DNA of 64,000 nt from Lentinus brumalis (Eukaryota; Basidiomycota; Agaricomycetes; Polyporales; Polyporaceae), in NCBI GenBank assembly GCA_001792895.1, contig MARA01000005.1, forward strand, positions 1,178,001-1,242,000, read 5' to 3'. Under the pieces are notes generated by a model that saw only the letters and a program-made list of their open reading frames with translations, was not told the DNA's origin and did not search any database. The position numbers were made by a program, and so were the translations under genes. Of the stretch, positions 33,439 through 45,749 are shown one piece after another (positions within the stretch are counted from its first letter, which is position 1; the number at the start of each line of letters is the position of its first letter).

Positions 33439-35583
33439 CTAATGTAGAGTCCCCGACTCTTTCTGGAACAGCCCATAGATGTTGAAGCTCAAGCTGAGAG
33501 CGGAGTGGTCGGTCAAAGTTGTCCGTGTACTAACGCAAAGGAACACCCACCAGAAAACGAAGACGAACATCCCATAGATGGCTAACCCAAGCGATGCCCT
33601 CGACAGCGTCTTGTTCGCGCTGGGGTCGTCGCGAGAAAGCTGTGTACAGAAGCGCGTGAGATCATGGCATGCGAAGGGCACGCAACGAGCCTGCCGACCT
33701 TCCACCAGAACAGACCGGGGAGAATGAAAGATATAGTCGTCGAACCGGTAGAGCCAACGAAGGAAAGCACTGTATGATAGATGAAGCGTACAGCCATTAA
33801 GACGCGCGAAGAACGAGGAACAGAAGCACGCACCCATCTTAAGGTCGTCCACGAAGTAGGCTATCGTGAAACCACTTGCGACGATGGCGACAGTCAACGC
33901 TGCATGTTTCAACGGCGTCATGTCGTGGCTTGCATGGTGCTCGTCCTCGGGCTCATCATCCTCACCCTCGCCCTCCGTCACGGGTTTGGTCGTGTGCCCC
34001 GCATGGAATACCTTGTCCAGGCAGTTACGGCAAGGATGGACTTGCAAAGGATACGAGAACATGACGAGGATGACGATGGCCAATTGACCCACTGCGATGA
34101 ACAGCGAAGTGGAAGGGTACATGGCAATGATGTTGGGACCAACCTGAGGAGCGGAGGTTGACACCATGAAGGTACACACTGCGACAAACAGGGACGCACC
34201 TTGGAGCCAAAGGTCAAGTATCCGAAGATAGCGATGACCTCGTATATCAGAGCTGCCGATCCGATAGCCGTTCCTATCACCAGGTTCATCCTCTTCTGAC
34301 TGTTGGTGTGGATCTCATTATATATCGGGAACAGCTGTAACACGTCGTTAGGACTTCATCTAGACACGAGAAGGAGTGCTGAAGGCTCACGTTCTGCGCG
34401 CAAGTGTATGCAAACACTTGCACTGGGAACGTCGAAACAAAGCTAGGGGTAAAGTGGACAAGGTATATCTCTCCTGGTTCCTGAGTGCCCTTCAGTGGGA
34501 AGAAGTAACACACGATCACGATGAGCACGAGGTAAGCTAGAGTATAGTCCATCAGCAAGAACTCGGGGTCTCTAGATAGCTCAGCCACCCACCAACAGAG
34601 AACAGAGCGATGTAGCTTGTATGCCTGAGACTGTCTAGTTTGCGAAGGAACGTGAGGGGAACGAGTGGGATCATGATGATGGTGATCCAATTCTGGCCAG
34701 AGAGCATCCACGCAGGTGGATTGACGTCTGGGGAGGTAAGGTCATGGTACAAAGCAGCAACAACGCTCGGCATGAGAGACTTGATGATGATGAGGTAGCT
34801 GAGTATGAACGTGAGTGTGCCATACTCCACGCTGCAGCCTACCGATGTATAGTTGCGAAAGCTGCTCACCTGATAGAAACACCGAAGCACTTGACGGCAA
34901 TGGCGGCATCAAAGAAGACAGCGGCACTGGGGAACGTCATTTCCGCGATGGTGAAGAAGGACGCTCGCCTGTGCGGTGCCTTGGCCGCACATAATGAGAG
35001 AAGGTAGAGACCGAAGGCGGCGACGCCTCCAGAGAAGACGCAGGTTATGATGCCCGGTATAATGCCGGCAGAAGCCATAGCCTAAACGCACGGTCGTGTT
35101 CTTGAGTGACTAGCCGACAAGGCACAAGGAGGTAAACGCACCAGAGGGAAAGTGAGCATGCCTGATTCATGGGCAGAATGCGCGCACTGGCAGTCAGACC
35201 TTACGTTCAGCAAGGGAGGACGAAGGTGGCTCACCGCTGCCTATGATCGTGTTCGCGAGATTACTCGTCGAGCTCATGAGCGACGCATGGCCCTGTCTCC
35301 CCGGCTTTCTCGCCGTCGCAGCGTCTCCAAGGAGAGCATCGTCCTCGCGGGACGAGCGCGGGTCGTCCGCGGCCGCGGCCTGTGGTTCCTGGTCCTCGTG
35401 TCCCTCCGCGGCGCCGTAGAGTCGCACCATCTCGTATGGGTCACTGTCGATGTCCAGAGCAGAGAATGCAAGATGCCGGTGTCCAGGCGAGGTGAGGTCA
35501 AGCGCAGTAGACTGGACGGTGCGTCGAGTGGCAGAGGAGGACGAGTGTGCCGGATTGGGAGGGTTGGGAATAGTGCGCCCCAA
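33439..35583 (-). CDS. AVT-type vacuolar amino-acid transporter (SLC36/38 superfamily)
   Basis: At least nine exons on the minus strand join. The N-terminal hydrophilic region ends SSTSNLANTIIGSG; a 20-nt exon (about 35,156-35,175) gives MLTFPL; then AMASAGIIPGIITCVFSGGV, SYLIIIKSLMPSVV, NWITIIMIPLVPLTFLRKL, LVLIVIVCYFFP, FVSTFPVQVFAYTCAQN, IYNEIHTNSQKRMNLVIGTA, IFGYLTFGSKVGPNII and LGLAIYGMFVFVF follow. The NTIIGSGMLTFPLAMASAG block and the about 11 membrane helices are the hallmark of fungal Avt proteins, which move neutral amino acids across the vacuole membrane by proton exchange. The stop is at 33439-33441. The start is unresolved: the frame is open to 35583 but only a TTG is seen there, so a short upstream exon is likely. 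RPB4 is transcribed divergently from about 270 bp away. Confidence 0.85.
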
Positions 35584-35856
35584 TGCCAGATTTGTCAGCT
35601 TCGTCCGTAAGTGGCGTCAAAGGCAGCCAGTGAACCTTGTGCGCTGCTCGACAGAGATTTGAGTGGTGAGGTTTGCAAGAGAAACCTAGAGTAGATTGGA
35701 GGAGAAGCACGCTCCGTATTGCGCACAAATACGGTGTACAGCCGACCACCTGTTCGGCGTTGTTGAAGCGCGCTCTGCCATATCTGGATATTTGTGCATG
35801 TTAGATTCCGAAGCTGCTGGACAACACGGCCAAACAGAGCTCTCCCTGCAGCCACG

Positions 35857-36500
35857 ATGACCAGTCTCCGCCATCGGCCCGCACATGAGGAGGAGGATGC
35901 CTCCACGCTGAGGCTCGGCGCCGGTATATAACTCCTGTTTGAACTCTTCTTGGCTCAATTCTCAATTCATCTCAGAGTTCAACAACGCTGGTTGTCTGCT
36001 CATCTCCGAGGTCCGCTACCTCCTCGAACACAGACCGTCCGAGAAAGCTGCACCTGACACTGCGTACGTCGGGCACGCACGAGCAGGTTAATTGGATGCT
36101 CAGAGATATCTAGTGTCTACAACAAGACTTTGGAGTACGTGAAGACGTTCGCGAAGTTCGATAAGCCGGAGGCGGCAGCGGCTATCCGAGAGTGAGTCGC
36201 GTCCCCTCTCTTTTGTCCTCCCGGTATTCCAACCTTCACGACTCCAGAACGCTGCGGAGAGAATCCGCACTGACGCAGTTCGAGATTGCTCAAATCGCGA
36301 ACTTGTGTCCCGTGACGGCCGAGGAGGCGAAGAGTATCATCCCGAGGTGTGTGGTGTTGTCCGTGTTCCGTACCCTGGAGTTCACACCGCCGAACCCCCA
36401 TTTTTTTCTACTACCCTGCTCCAGTCTCGTAAAAATTGATGACGAGAAGCTACAACCCCTCCTCGATGAGATCCAGACCATGCGGAAGTTCCAGTCATGA
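35857..36500 (+). CDS. rpb4: RNA polymerase II subunit Rpb4
   Basis: Five exons (35857-35923, 35976-36063, 36114-36191, 36248-36346, 36425-36500) give 135 residues, the normal length of non-yeast Rpb4. EEEDASTLRLGAEFNNAGCL and ISEVRYLLEHR match the N-terminal half; TLEYVKTFAKFDKPEAAAAI, LTQFEIAQIANLCPVTAEEA and LLDEIQTMRKFQS match the HRDC-like C-terminal half, with the invariant FE-LANLCP-TAEEAK-IP pattern. Rpb4 pairs with Rpb7 to form the stalk of RNA polymerase II, acting in initiation and mRNA decay. The start gives the standard acidic N-terminus. Confidence 0.93.
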
Positions 36501-37438
36501 CCTATCGCACAGTGTCCTCCGACCATATCGTGACATCAACACAGTGCTGAACATGCTACCGGAGATCGACTCGCCAATCGTCTGCCCAGGAGAGACAAAC
36601 TATAGCGGGTTACAGGGGACGACGACAAGGGTGTCAACGTTCCCCAACGCGTGTCCTCGAGTGCCATGCCCTCGACCCCCGGTCCAGCGGAGCTCCCCGG
36701 GCACCTGTCGCATCGGCTCATGTACGTATGCTGTAGAATACTTACCACAGGATACGATACACTGCAGTGATGTTCCCAGCAGTTGGCGTGTTTGCCCATC
36801 TCTTCAAGTTGGCTCCCCGCCCAACTGCGTCATCTACACCGGGCCGTATAGTCACAACTTTAGACCGTCACCTACTACCATTCACAAGCGGGAAGTTGGA
36901 ATTGAAAGCTAGGTGAGTAACTCGGATCTGGTTCGTGTGTGTTCGCCACGAATTGTTCAGCTCAGCCGAAGGGATATGGCCGCATCAGCTTGGTCGCCGA
37001 CCACACGCGTACTTAGACTACGGACGTGGCAGGGATGGTCGCGGCAACGTCGACGTACCGTGCTCTCTGTGAAAGCCGACGGCACTGTTCCGTCCGATCT
37101 ACGGACGAAGGGGGCTCGGTGGGTCAGAGGGGCTAACATTCATAAGCTCGCCATGTTGCCACGAAATACTCGGCATACCTGAGGCCGTACATGCCTGCGT
37201 GGCTCTCCGGCCATGGTGGGTGCGCCTTACAATGATCTAGGAAAGCCACAGTAACGAGAACTTGCACCCGCATGCGCACCTGTCATGTTCGGCCTGTAGG
37301 TGGGTCTCCTTCCTCTCCTGGCAGACATCGATGACAAAGGTAGGGGACTGCGGGAGCGTAGCCCTGCGATGTCATGATACTACTTATAAGGCGTGGTGAC
37401 GATTTTGTCCTCACTCAAGCACTCGATATCAGTCTACT
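36501..37438. other. Intergenic
   Basis: 938 bp without a supported gene. A TTATAAGG word at about 37,383-37,390 may be the TATA box of the next gene. Confidence 0.45.
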
Positions 37439-38572
37439 ATGTCTTCTCCAGCGAGCAACATCAAGACGACAGCTGTTATACTGGGCGGCACCGGAGAACT
37501 TGGTGTGTACAATCGAGGCCCAGTACGAACGAGAACGCTGACTCGATAGCCGTGTACCTGCAGGTTTCCATGTCAGCACGGTTTTTCTGACTGAGTACCG
37601 GTCAGCGTTCCCGACCGTCCGTATCACCACCCGCGACACCAACTCGCCGAAGGCCAAGGAACTTGCCGCCAAGGGGGCGGATGTCCTCCCATTCGGCGAA
37701 TCCTGGGACACTGTTCTGTCTGGAGCAGACGTAGTCGTCAACGTTCTCCCGACCTCGGTTGTCCAGGGCTCCAACAAGGAACTGGTCGCTGCGCTGTTGA
37801 AGAACAGCGTGAAGGTGTACTTCCCCCCGAGCTTCGGAAGGTAAGCTACGCAAGAACCCTCGCTTTCTCTGGACAATCACCGCTCACCTACTGCTGATGC
37901 TGCCCAGCGACTACCGCTTTGTCGACTTCCCCGGCTTCGAGATGGCGGAGTGGCCGATGAAACGAGCCGTGGAAGAGGAGACGCGCGCCCTGGCGGACGG
38001 CAAGCTGAAGATCATCTCCCTCATGAACGGCGCGTTCACCTCCTGGGTGTTCAGGCCCGACCGCACCGTCGGCGTCGACGTCGCCAACAACACCTTCACG
38101 TGCTTCGACCCGCCCAGTGCCCGTTTCGCAGTCACCGACCTCGCCGACGTCGGCCGCGCCGTCGCGCAGCTCTCTGTGCTCGCGCTGGATCCCGAGACGG
38201 CGGGCACGGTGCCCGACTTCGTCCGCATCGCAGGCCAGAACGTGAGCATGGAGGACATCCGTGACGCTGTCGCGCGTGTGAAGGGCGTCGCACCCGGGAA
38301 GATCGTCAACCTCGGAGATCCTGCGCCAGCGAAGAAAGCCCTGCGCGACGAGTACCCGGGCTCGCATTACAGGATCCTGGACTATATTCGGTGGGTTCTC
38401 GTGGGTTTCCTTGTTGCAACGCTGTGGCTGACCCTGGTCGTGACTCTTTAACAGCGTGGCTAACGCGGAGGGCCAGTGTGACATGTCCGAGAACGACAAC
38501 GAGCTTGTCAATCCCGGCCAGTCGCTGTGGAAGTGGAAGACGCTTGATGACCAGTTGCGAGACATTCAGTAA
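37439..38572 (+). CDS. NmrA-like / isoflavone-reductase-like NAD(P)-binding protein
   Basis: Exons 37439-37502, 37564-37840, 37908-38390 and 38455-38572 give 313 residues. An N-terminal TTAVILGGTGELGFHVS carries the GGxGxxG nucleotide-binding loop of atypical short-chain dehydrogenases, followed by VRITTRD and ADVVVNVLPTSVVQGSNKEL. A YFPPSFGSDYRFVDFPGF region and VFRPDRTVGVDVANNTFTCF fit the NmrA/PCBER family. The usual Tyr-x3-Lys catalytic pair is not evident, so it may be a redox sensor or a reductase of phenolics. The last exon ends LVNPGQSLWKWKTLDDQLRD. Substrate unknown. Confidence 0.85.
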
Positions 38573-38962
38573 TGGCCGCGGATGTTGATTGCGGAAATGC
38601 CAGTCATGGTTGTTCCCGGAAAGCACGTACTTAAAGTCTGCATGTGTCCGTCCCCAGGGCCGAGGACATACTATTCATCGCTACCACTTACAATGCAATT
38701 GCGAACGTAATCCGATTCGCCGTAAAACTTGACCTGATCCAAGGGCAGCAAGAAGTGCCACCCTCGTGTGCATGTGTCGGACTCTTCCGAGTCATCGCAC
38801 CGTCCGACGAAGATGTTATCTCATATCAGCGGAGATGAAGTGGATAGGAAGTGGTATAATGTTACATCATGCATGAGTACTTCCTTCGAGCGAGCGCAAA
38901 CGTGCCCTCCAGGCGTACCAACCAAAGCACAGCACAAAATGGCGCCTGGCTAAACATCTCGC
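38573..38962. other. Intergenic between convergent genes
   Basis: 3' flanks of the reductase and PIF1; nothing else seen. Confidence 0.4.
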
Positions 38963-41444
38963 CTAGTCGCGAGTCGGGATCGTCTCGAGGGTCTTGCTCC
39001 ACTCGACGACCTTCGGATGCGCATTGACCTGCGATCCGGTGAGACGAGGCGAATCGCGACGGCGCCGGCAACAACACGCACCTTCGACGGGTCAAAGTTG
39101 AGGACCTGCAGACCATCCAGGGAGGTCGCACGCGACAGCGCGACGTAGGCTTGCCCTGGTCACATCGGAGTCAGGACGACGACACGGAGGAGTCACACAG
39201 TACGTGGGCGACGAACCCTTCTCAAAGACCCTTGCCAGATCGACCTTCACGCGCTCGAGCGTCTGACCTTGGGACTTGTGGATGGACATGGCCCATGCGA
39301 GGATGAGGGGCAACTAACGACCGATCGGCGGTGAGGCTAGTCGCGTCGAGCGTAATATCGTGAGCGCGCGCACCTGAGTCCGGCTCACTTGCACCTCTCC
39401 GTTGGGAAGCTCGACCTTCCAGCTATCAGGCATGACGACCATGGTCCGGCGTGCGCCGCCTGGCTGCAGGAACTCGACGACGGGCAGCAATTGGCGAGTC
39501 GCGAGCCCGGAGGTGGGTGGCTTGGCCTCTGCCTTACCCTTCGAAGCCGGCTTGCCGAGGATCCCATCCTCATCTTCAAGAGGGTTCGTCGGGTCGATGA
39601 ATTTGATAACCTTGCCCATCGTCCCGTTGACGAGCGTCTCATCAATGTTCTTGATCAACATGACCTGCGGGAAGTAGAGTTGGCGAAAGGACCACATGAT
39701 GTGGTTAAGCTCGTGCATACCTGCGCGCCCTCCTTCAAAATGAGCCTCTTCGGTGCCATCATGTTCGAGAGCATCTTCTCGCGTTGCGTTTCCTCGGAGA
39801 TGCTGCCCCCGTCGTACGCCGTGTAAATTTGTTCTTTCCCGCCGATGCTGTTCATTCGCACGCCGTTGGACCTCTCCACGTCTTCCCTCCTCGGGAACCT
39901 GGGCGCAACGAGTCTAGCATGCTCCCATCGAGCTAGAGAAAGGAGAGCGCTCACAGTTCTGTGGCGCCCAGGCCGTCCTCGTAGACGATCTCCCGTTGAA
40001 GGCTCCTGAACTTCGCGATCGACTGCTGCGAGAGCCGGCCAAAGCGCATCTCGTTCAGCATGTCGACGAACTCCTGGTCGCGCTGCCGGAAAACCTTGGT
40101 GAGGTTGTAGGTCTTCCTGATCGTCTCCTTCCACAGCTGGGCCTCGAATGCGAACTTGACCGCTTGACTGCCCTTAGTGACAGGTGGCAATTGGAAGAAA
40201 TCTCCTGTGACGATGACCTGGTGGCATCTCAGCTGACATTACACGGCGGCAGAGGGTCTGCCACCCGCACCTGGATGCCGCCGAATGGCATCGGGTTCTT
40301 GCGAATTTGGGAACCGATCTGGGCAAGTTTGTCGAAGAGGTCGCCATCCAACATTGACACTGCAGCAAAAACGATTAGATACAGGCTGCCGACACGATGG
40401 ATGAACCGTCATACCCTCGTCGATGATGAGGACTCGCGTCCGGAGCCAGCGCGTCATAGCCTTCTTGTTCTTCCGAACCCTTTGAGCGAGATGGTCTGCA
40501 GACTCGGCTCCTATACCGATCCCAGCGAAGGAATGAATGGTGACACCTCCGACATTGCATGCAGCGATACCTGAGGACTCATGTCAAGGACCGCCAAAGC
40601 GCCATATATGCGGGAATACACACCAGTCGACGCTGTGACAGCGATCGCATCTGGCGATTTGCCGTATTTCTTTCGCAATGTCTTGATGATTTCGCGGAGC
40701 AAGACGGATTTACCCGCGCCTGGGAAAGGGTCGAGTGAGTATATGCGGACTATGTGTCTGCAGGACAATTCGCCCTGTGGTAAATGTTGCCGCGAGCATC
40801 ATTTTGGGGATTATCTGCGCTCAGCATCGCTTAAGCAGAACGTGGATACATGACCACCATCTGAAAAGACCCAAGAGCGCAGACTAACGATCCACTACAA
40901 GACTCACCGGCACTGCCCGTGTAGAACAGGCTCATCCCACTCTCCACCAGCTTCAGTATATGCGTCTGCTCCTGACTGAGGAACACTGCAGCCGGCTTGG
41001 ATGCCGCGCCACTCTTCGATGAGGGCACAATGAGGGTCTCGTTGGCTGACGCGTTCGTCTGACGCGTCGCGCGTTGGGGATAAGACGGTCGTGAGCTCTG
41101 CGCCGCCGGCTTTGTTTCTTGCTTCTCCATGACGGCGGCAGCTGTCTCCGCTTCGCTGGGGGGTTCTGGGACGTTGACGGGCGTTTCTGCGACTGCGACG
41201 AGGATGCGAGAACCGACTCTGACGACACGACTTGGCCCTTCAACGCGTCCTGGATGTCCTTCAGTCGCTGCTCGAGTCCGGAGAGCTTCTTCGTCTCTTT
41301 CGGAGGCGTTGGCTGCCATGGAATGGTATCCGGGTCCGACTTGACGGAATCTTGACTGGCTGGTGGTAGGGAACTGGACGAAAAGTCGCGTTTCACAGTG
41401 CGGAGCCCCGACATAGGCTGCTTCGACGTAATTGTCTTCGACAT
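38963..41444 (-). CDS. pif1: PIF1-family 5'-3' DNA helicase, one apparent base deletion
   Basis: ATG at 41444 ([10 protein letters not shown]), stop at 38963. A low-complexity N-terminus of about 150 residues ends [12 protein letters not shown]; the frame then shifts at about 41,127, where one G appears missing in TGGAG, and continues [18 protein letters not shown]. The helicase core follows across many short introns: [16 protein letters not shown], Walker [18 protein letters not shown] (joined over a 188-nt intron), [20 protein letters not shown], Walker [89 protein letters not shown], and [20 protein letters not shown]. This set is diagnostic of Pif1. Pif1 unwinds G-quadruplex and forked DNA, displaces telomerase and helps mitochondrial DNA. 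One base loss in a conserved single-copy gene argues for a sequence error. Confidence 0.93.
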
Positions 41445-42452
41445 GGTCAAGTAGATGATGCGTGCTCAAGGGCCAGAGAGATGCCAACTCCCAGGAAGAA
41501 GGACTGGACGTGGTCGGGAAGCAAGATGCGCATTGCGCGGGCAAAAGCAACTTGACGCGGCGACCGTGACGCGCGGAGCACGTGACCGTGCCGCTGTTAA
41601 CCCTGCACTGGCAGCCTCGTGTTATTACTGAGTGACTTACTGCACGACCAGCTAAGTACATACTATTCGCTGAGGCTGGGTAGTTCGAGTACCCAGGTAC
41701 CCATGAATGCTTGGACATATGACGATGACGACAAAGGGCTCGCATCTTTGCCAGGAGTGTAATACAGTGCAAACTAAGCAACATGCTGAATTGCTTACCC
41801 TTAGTCCTTCACTTGATATGATGGCAGCTTGGTTCGCTTCCCAATAGTGGGAGAACAATGCTATGTACTGGTAGTACCGAGAGATCCACCAACATAGGCC
41901 AACATACAATGGTTAGTGCAGCAGTGACTTGGCAGACGCCCGCCGTGATAATTTTTATTTGATAAGCTCTGGCAAATTTCTGGCCCAAAATGTAGTCTTG
42001 ATTGCAAGGGCACATATGTATGTCTCTGACACGACTATGCCGTCGTCAAGGTCGTGCATTCTGCAGCTGACGGATTCGGAGGGCATTGAGGGTTTCGTAC
42101 TGGGACCGACCGAGAAAAGGACGAGCATGATGCCGAGCAATGAAATCGATAAGGGGGAGAGAGACGCCAGACGATTTTGGCAGGGCTCGAGTGCGGCGAA
42201 GGCTGTTTCTGACCACCGGTGCGCACGTCCTGCACGACGACGGCCGCATTAGACACATTTAGCCAGCGGGCGGAAGACAGCGAGCCGCACGGAAGCAGCG
42301 AGGAGGGCAGATTGGTGGCGATCAGCGTCGTGTGTTGTGCGCCAGGCCCATCTGCGGGCTGTCCTCGAAGCTTTGCTGCTGGCCACGACGACGACGAGAG
42401 CTTGCCGAGCTCGTACTCTGCTACGCTACATCGTTCTGCCTGGATTGCGCCG
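41445..42452. other. Intergenic, divergent promoter of PIF1 and the PAK kinase
   Basis: No gene supported in 1 kb. A GTGACGCGCGGAGCACGTGACC patch at about 41,567-41,588 has cell-cycle-box-like and CACGTG words. Confidence 0.4.
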
Positions 42453-45054
42453 ATGTCGTCTTCGCAAAGCGCGGTGAACCCAAGGCCATTCCATTCTCCG
42501 TCTCCGTCCAACAGCCGCCACTCGAAAATCACCGTCGAATACCACCGCCCGTCGCGCGAGTCGATCCAGGAGTACAACAACCTGCTCAACGAGGCCCACC
42601 TCCACGCCGCCGCCGCCAACTCGTACTCGGACGCCTTCACCCCCGCCCGCACCGCGCCCCCGCCCCGCCCCTCGCCAAGAACAGCTCCGGCACGCCCCGA
42701 GGGTCCGCAACTCGCTCCAGAAGCCTCCCCGCGCAGGCAGCCCACCGTCGACCGCGACCCCTTCCGCAACGACCCCGCCATGGCGACCAGCTCCCCCCCG
42801 CCCCGCCCGTCCAGGGCCAACACGGCCACCCTCAACGACATCTACCCCGCCCAGGGCGGCGTCGCCAGACATCGCCTCTCCGATCCCGTCCTCACCGCCG
42901 CCGACGTCCCGTACTACGTCGACCCCTCCGAAATCCCCGCCCACACCCCCCAGATGCAGCCCACCACCCAGTACGCGGCCAACTACGATCTCCCCCCGCT
43001 CCCCCGGCCCCGTACGCCCCAGCACCCCCTCCACAATCAGTGCCGCCGGCAGCCGCAGCCGGAGCAGCACGACTGCAAAGTCCAAGAAGGGTGTGTTCAC
43101 TTTCATGTCCGACCTCCTCAATACCTCCAAGAGGCCAGAGATCAGCACTCCCTACGACCCCGTCCACCTCACCCATGTCGGCTTCAACACCTCCACCGGC
43201 GAGTTCACTGGCCTCCCGAAGGAGTGGCAGCAGCTGCTGCAGGAGAGCGGTATCTCCAAATCGGAGCAGGAGAAGAACCCCCAGGCGGTCATGGAGATCG
43301 TCAAGTTCTACCAAGAGAATAACCGGGGGACACGTCTGTCTGGGACAAGATGGGTGCGATCCATGCCCCGACCCCCCGACCCCAATCGCGCCTCCCCAGC
43401 AAAAGCCTTTCGAAGACGGCTTCGCTAGCCCAGTACGTCCTACATGTGATGTTTGCTGGACACTTCTAACGCCCTTCCCCAGCGTGCCGCTCCCCCTCCT
43501 CCCAAGAAGTCGGCCAGTACTCCCCGACGCCCGTGTCGCATCGCATGGCGCCTGCCCCGCCCGCTCCCGCGACGCCCACCCTTGACCGTTCCACATCACA
43601 ACGCCTCCCTCAGAGCAAGCCGCCTAAGCCCGCCGAGCAGCTGTCCCGTGCAAACACCACGCGCGACAGACGCTCCCCGGGACCAGGCCAGCAACCCTCC
43701 CATCACGCCTCTCCCCATCACGCAGCGCCCGCGGCTCCTCCGAAGCCTCCGAAATCATCCCCCGGGTCGTCTCAGTCAGAGTTGCCGCTCAAGTCGTCGC
43801 CCAGCACGCGTGATCGTGAGCGGGAGGGACGGGGTCCCGCATCGCAGCCGCAACCCAGCGCGGCCGCTGCCAGTCTCCAGAAGGCTGCAGCGAGTGGCGG
43901 CGCCACTCCGAGGAGACGGGAGAAGAAGGAGAAGGATGTCGCAAAGGAGGCGGACATTGTCAAGCGGCTGCAACAAATCTGCACGGATGCTGATCCGACA
44001 AAGTTGTACCGGAACTTGGTCAAGATCGGCGCTGGGTAAGGGCTCCTTCCATTCGCTGTTGACAGACACGACATCTGACATCACCTCAGTGCATCTGGTG
44101 GCGTGTACACCGCATACCAGGTCGGCACGAACCTCTCCGTGGCTATCAAGCAGATGGACCTCGACAAGCAGCCCAAGAAGGATCTCATCATCAACGAGAT
44201 CCTTGTCATGCGCGCTTCGCGACACCCCAACATCGTCAACTACATAGATTCCTTCCTGCACAAGAACGAGCTCTGGGTTGTCATGGAGTACATGGAAGGC
44301 GGCTCGCTGACAGATGTCGTCACCGCCAACTTGATGACCGAGGGCCAGATTGCCGCCGTCTCGCGCGAGACCGCCCAGGGGCTCGAGCACCTCCACAGGC
44401 ACGGCGTCATTCACCGTGATATCAAGTCCGACAACGTGCTGCTCAGCATGAACGGCGACATCAAGCTTAGTACGTTCTTCTTCTCTTCTTATAGGAGTCG
44501 ACAGGCTGAACCTAGTTCGTAGCTGACTTCGGCTTCTGCGCGCAAATATCCGAGTCAAATGCGAAGCGCACCACCATGGTTGGGACACCATACTGGATGG
44601 CTCCGGAGGTCGTGACTCGCAAGGAGTACGGTCCGAAGGTCGACATTTGGAGTCTGGGTATCATGGCCATCGGTGCGTGCCTCTTCTTTATGACGTGTAG
44701 GACACCTGCTGATAGTATACCTTCCACAGAGATGATCGAGGGCGAACCTCCATATCTCAACCAGAACCCATTGAAGGCTCTCTACCTCATCGCGACCAAC
44801 GGCACGCCCCAGATCGCGAACCCGGAGTCGCTCTCGCCAATCTTCCGGGACTACCTGTCCAAGACCTTGGAGGTGGATGCGGACAAGCGCCCCACAGCGT
44901 CAGAACTGCTCCAGGTACGTGTGCTGCACTGGTCTCGACTACGCCCGCCTGACGAGATGGGGACCCGCAGCACCCGTTCTTCAAGCTCTCAGAACCGCTA
45001 CGGACCCTCGCGCCGCTCATCAAGGCCGCACGCGAGATTGCCAAGAACAAGTAA
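42453..45054 (+). CDS. PAK/Ste20-family protein kinase with CRIB domain, several apparent base deletions
   Basis: ATG at 42453 opens a Pro/Ser-rich region ([20 protein letters not shown]). No PH domain was seen, so it is Ste20/Pak1-like rather than Cla4-like. A CRIB/PBD reads [39 protein letters not shown] linker leads to the kinase: [74 protein letters not shown] and [10 protein letters not shown], ending [12 protein letters not shown] at 45052-45054. The kinase half is clean with four short introns. In the GC-rich 5' half the frame shifts between 43,000 and 43,075 (net two bases lost), at 43,325-43,329 (five Gs where six are needed) and at about 43,520. PAK kinases act below Cdc42/Rac in polarity and mating. 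Confidence 0.9.
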
Positions 45055-45749
45055 AGGCCCCTGCGTGCGACCACGCGCCCTGCTTCGCCCCCGATGGCCC
45101 CGTCGTCGTCGTCGTCGTTCTCCTCATGTCATGCACCTATCTATATATATCCACTCTTTCCATCTCCGTCGAACCTCGCTCATTGTGTACCTTTTCCGCT
45201 CCGTGTTTCGATAGGCTCGTGTCCTGTCCTGTCCGTATCCCGACCCGACCCCGTTCCCCGTTCCCCGTTCCCCCAACTCCGAATTTGATGTGCGCGACGG
45301 TCGCGCGTGTGTTGTCACATATACAAATGCCTACGATACGCTAGGCCCATGCTTGCGGTGGTGCTGTAGATCTTCCCAATTGTTTCGCGCTGGTCGTTGG
45401 GTTGGGGGGCTGGGGGCGTGTAGTACTTTGACCTGGGCTGCGCATCGGATTCTGAATGCATTCTCGTCGTCTGGCAGTGGTAGCAGTATATATATGTACC
45501 CCGTCCTGGTGGATACCCGTGATGGTAATACCTGTTATCGAAGGGTATCGCTGTACGAACTGAAGTTGCAAGTCGCGCCGTAATCTATGCTTGTGAGAAT
45601 CGAGATACATAGTCCATTGAGAAAGAGGAAGGGTACGAATACATGTGCGTGGAAACTTGTGGTAGTAGTGATGTGCGCGGATCATCCGACATGTCATAAG
45701 TTATGCGAAACATTGAGCATCATAGAGTACATCCATCTCCTCCTTGCCC
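45055..45749. other. Intergenic between convergent PAK kinase and TEL1
   Basis: 3' flanks only. It contains a CGTCGT microsatellite at about 45,100 and a tandem CCCCGTTCCCCGTTCC near 45,250. Confidence 0.4.

Noticed and set aside
35560..35583. Start of the AVT transporter at 35583
   Set aside because: The codon is TTG and an in-frame stop lies not far upstream; the true start is probably on a separate exon.
35595..35906. Minus-strand frame between the transporter and RPB4
   Set aside because: No domain; it overlaps the first exon of RPB4 and the shared promoter.
36436..36912. Plus-strand frame of 158 residues after RPB4
   Set aside because: It begins inside the last RPB4 exon in another frame and shows random composition.
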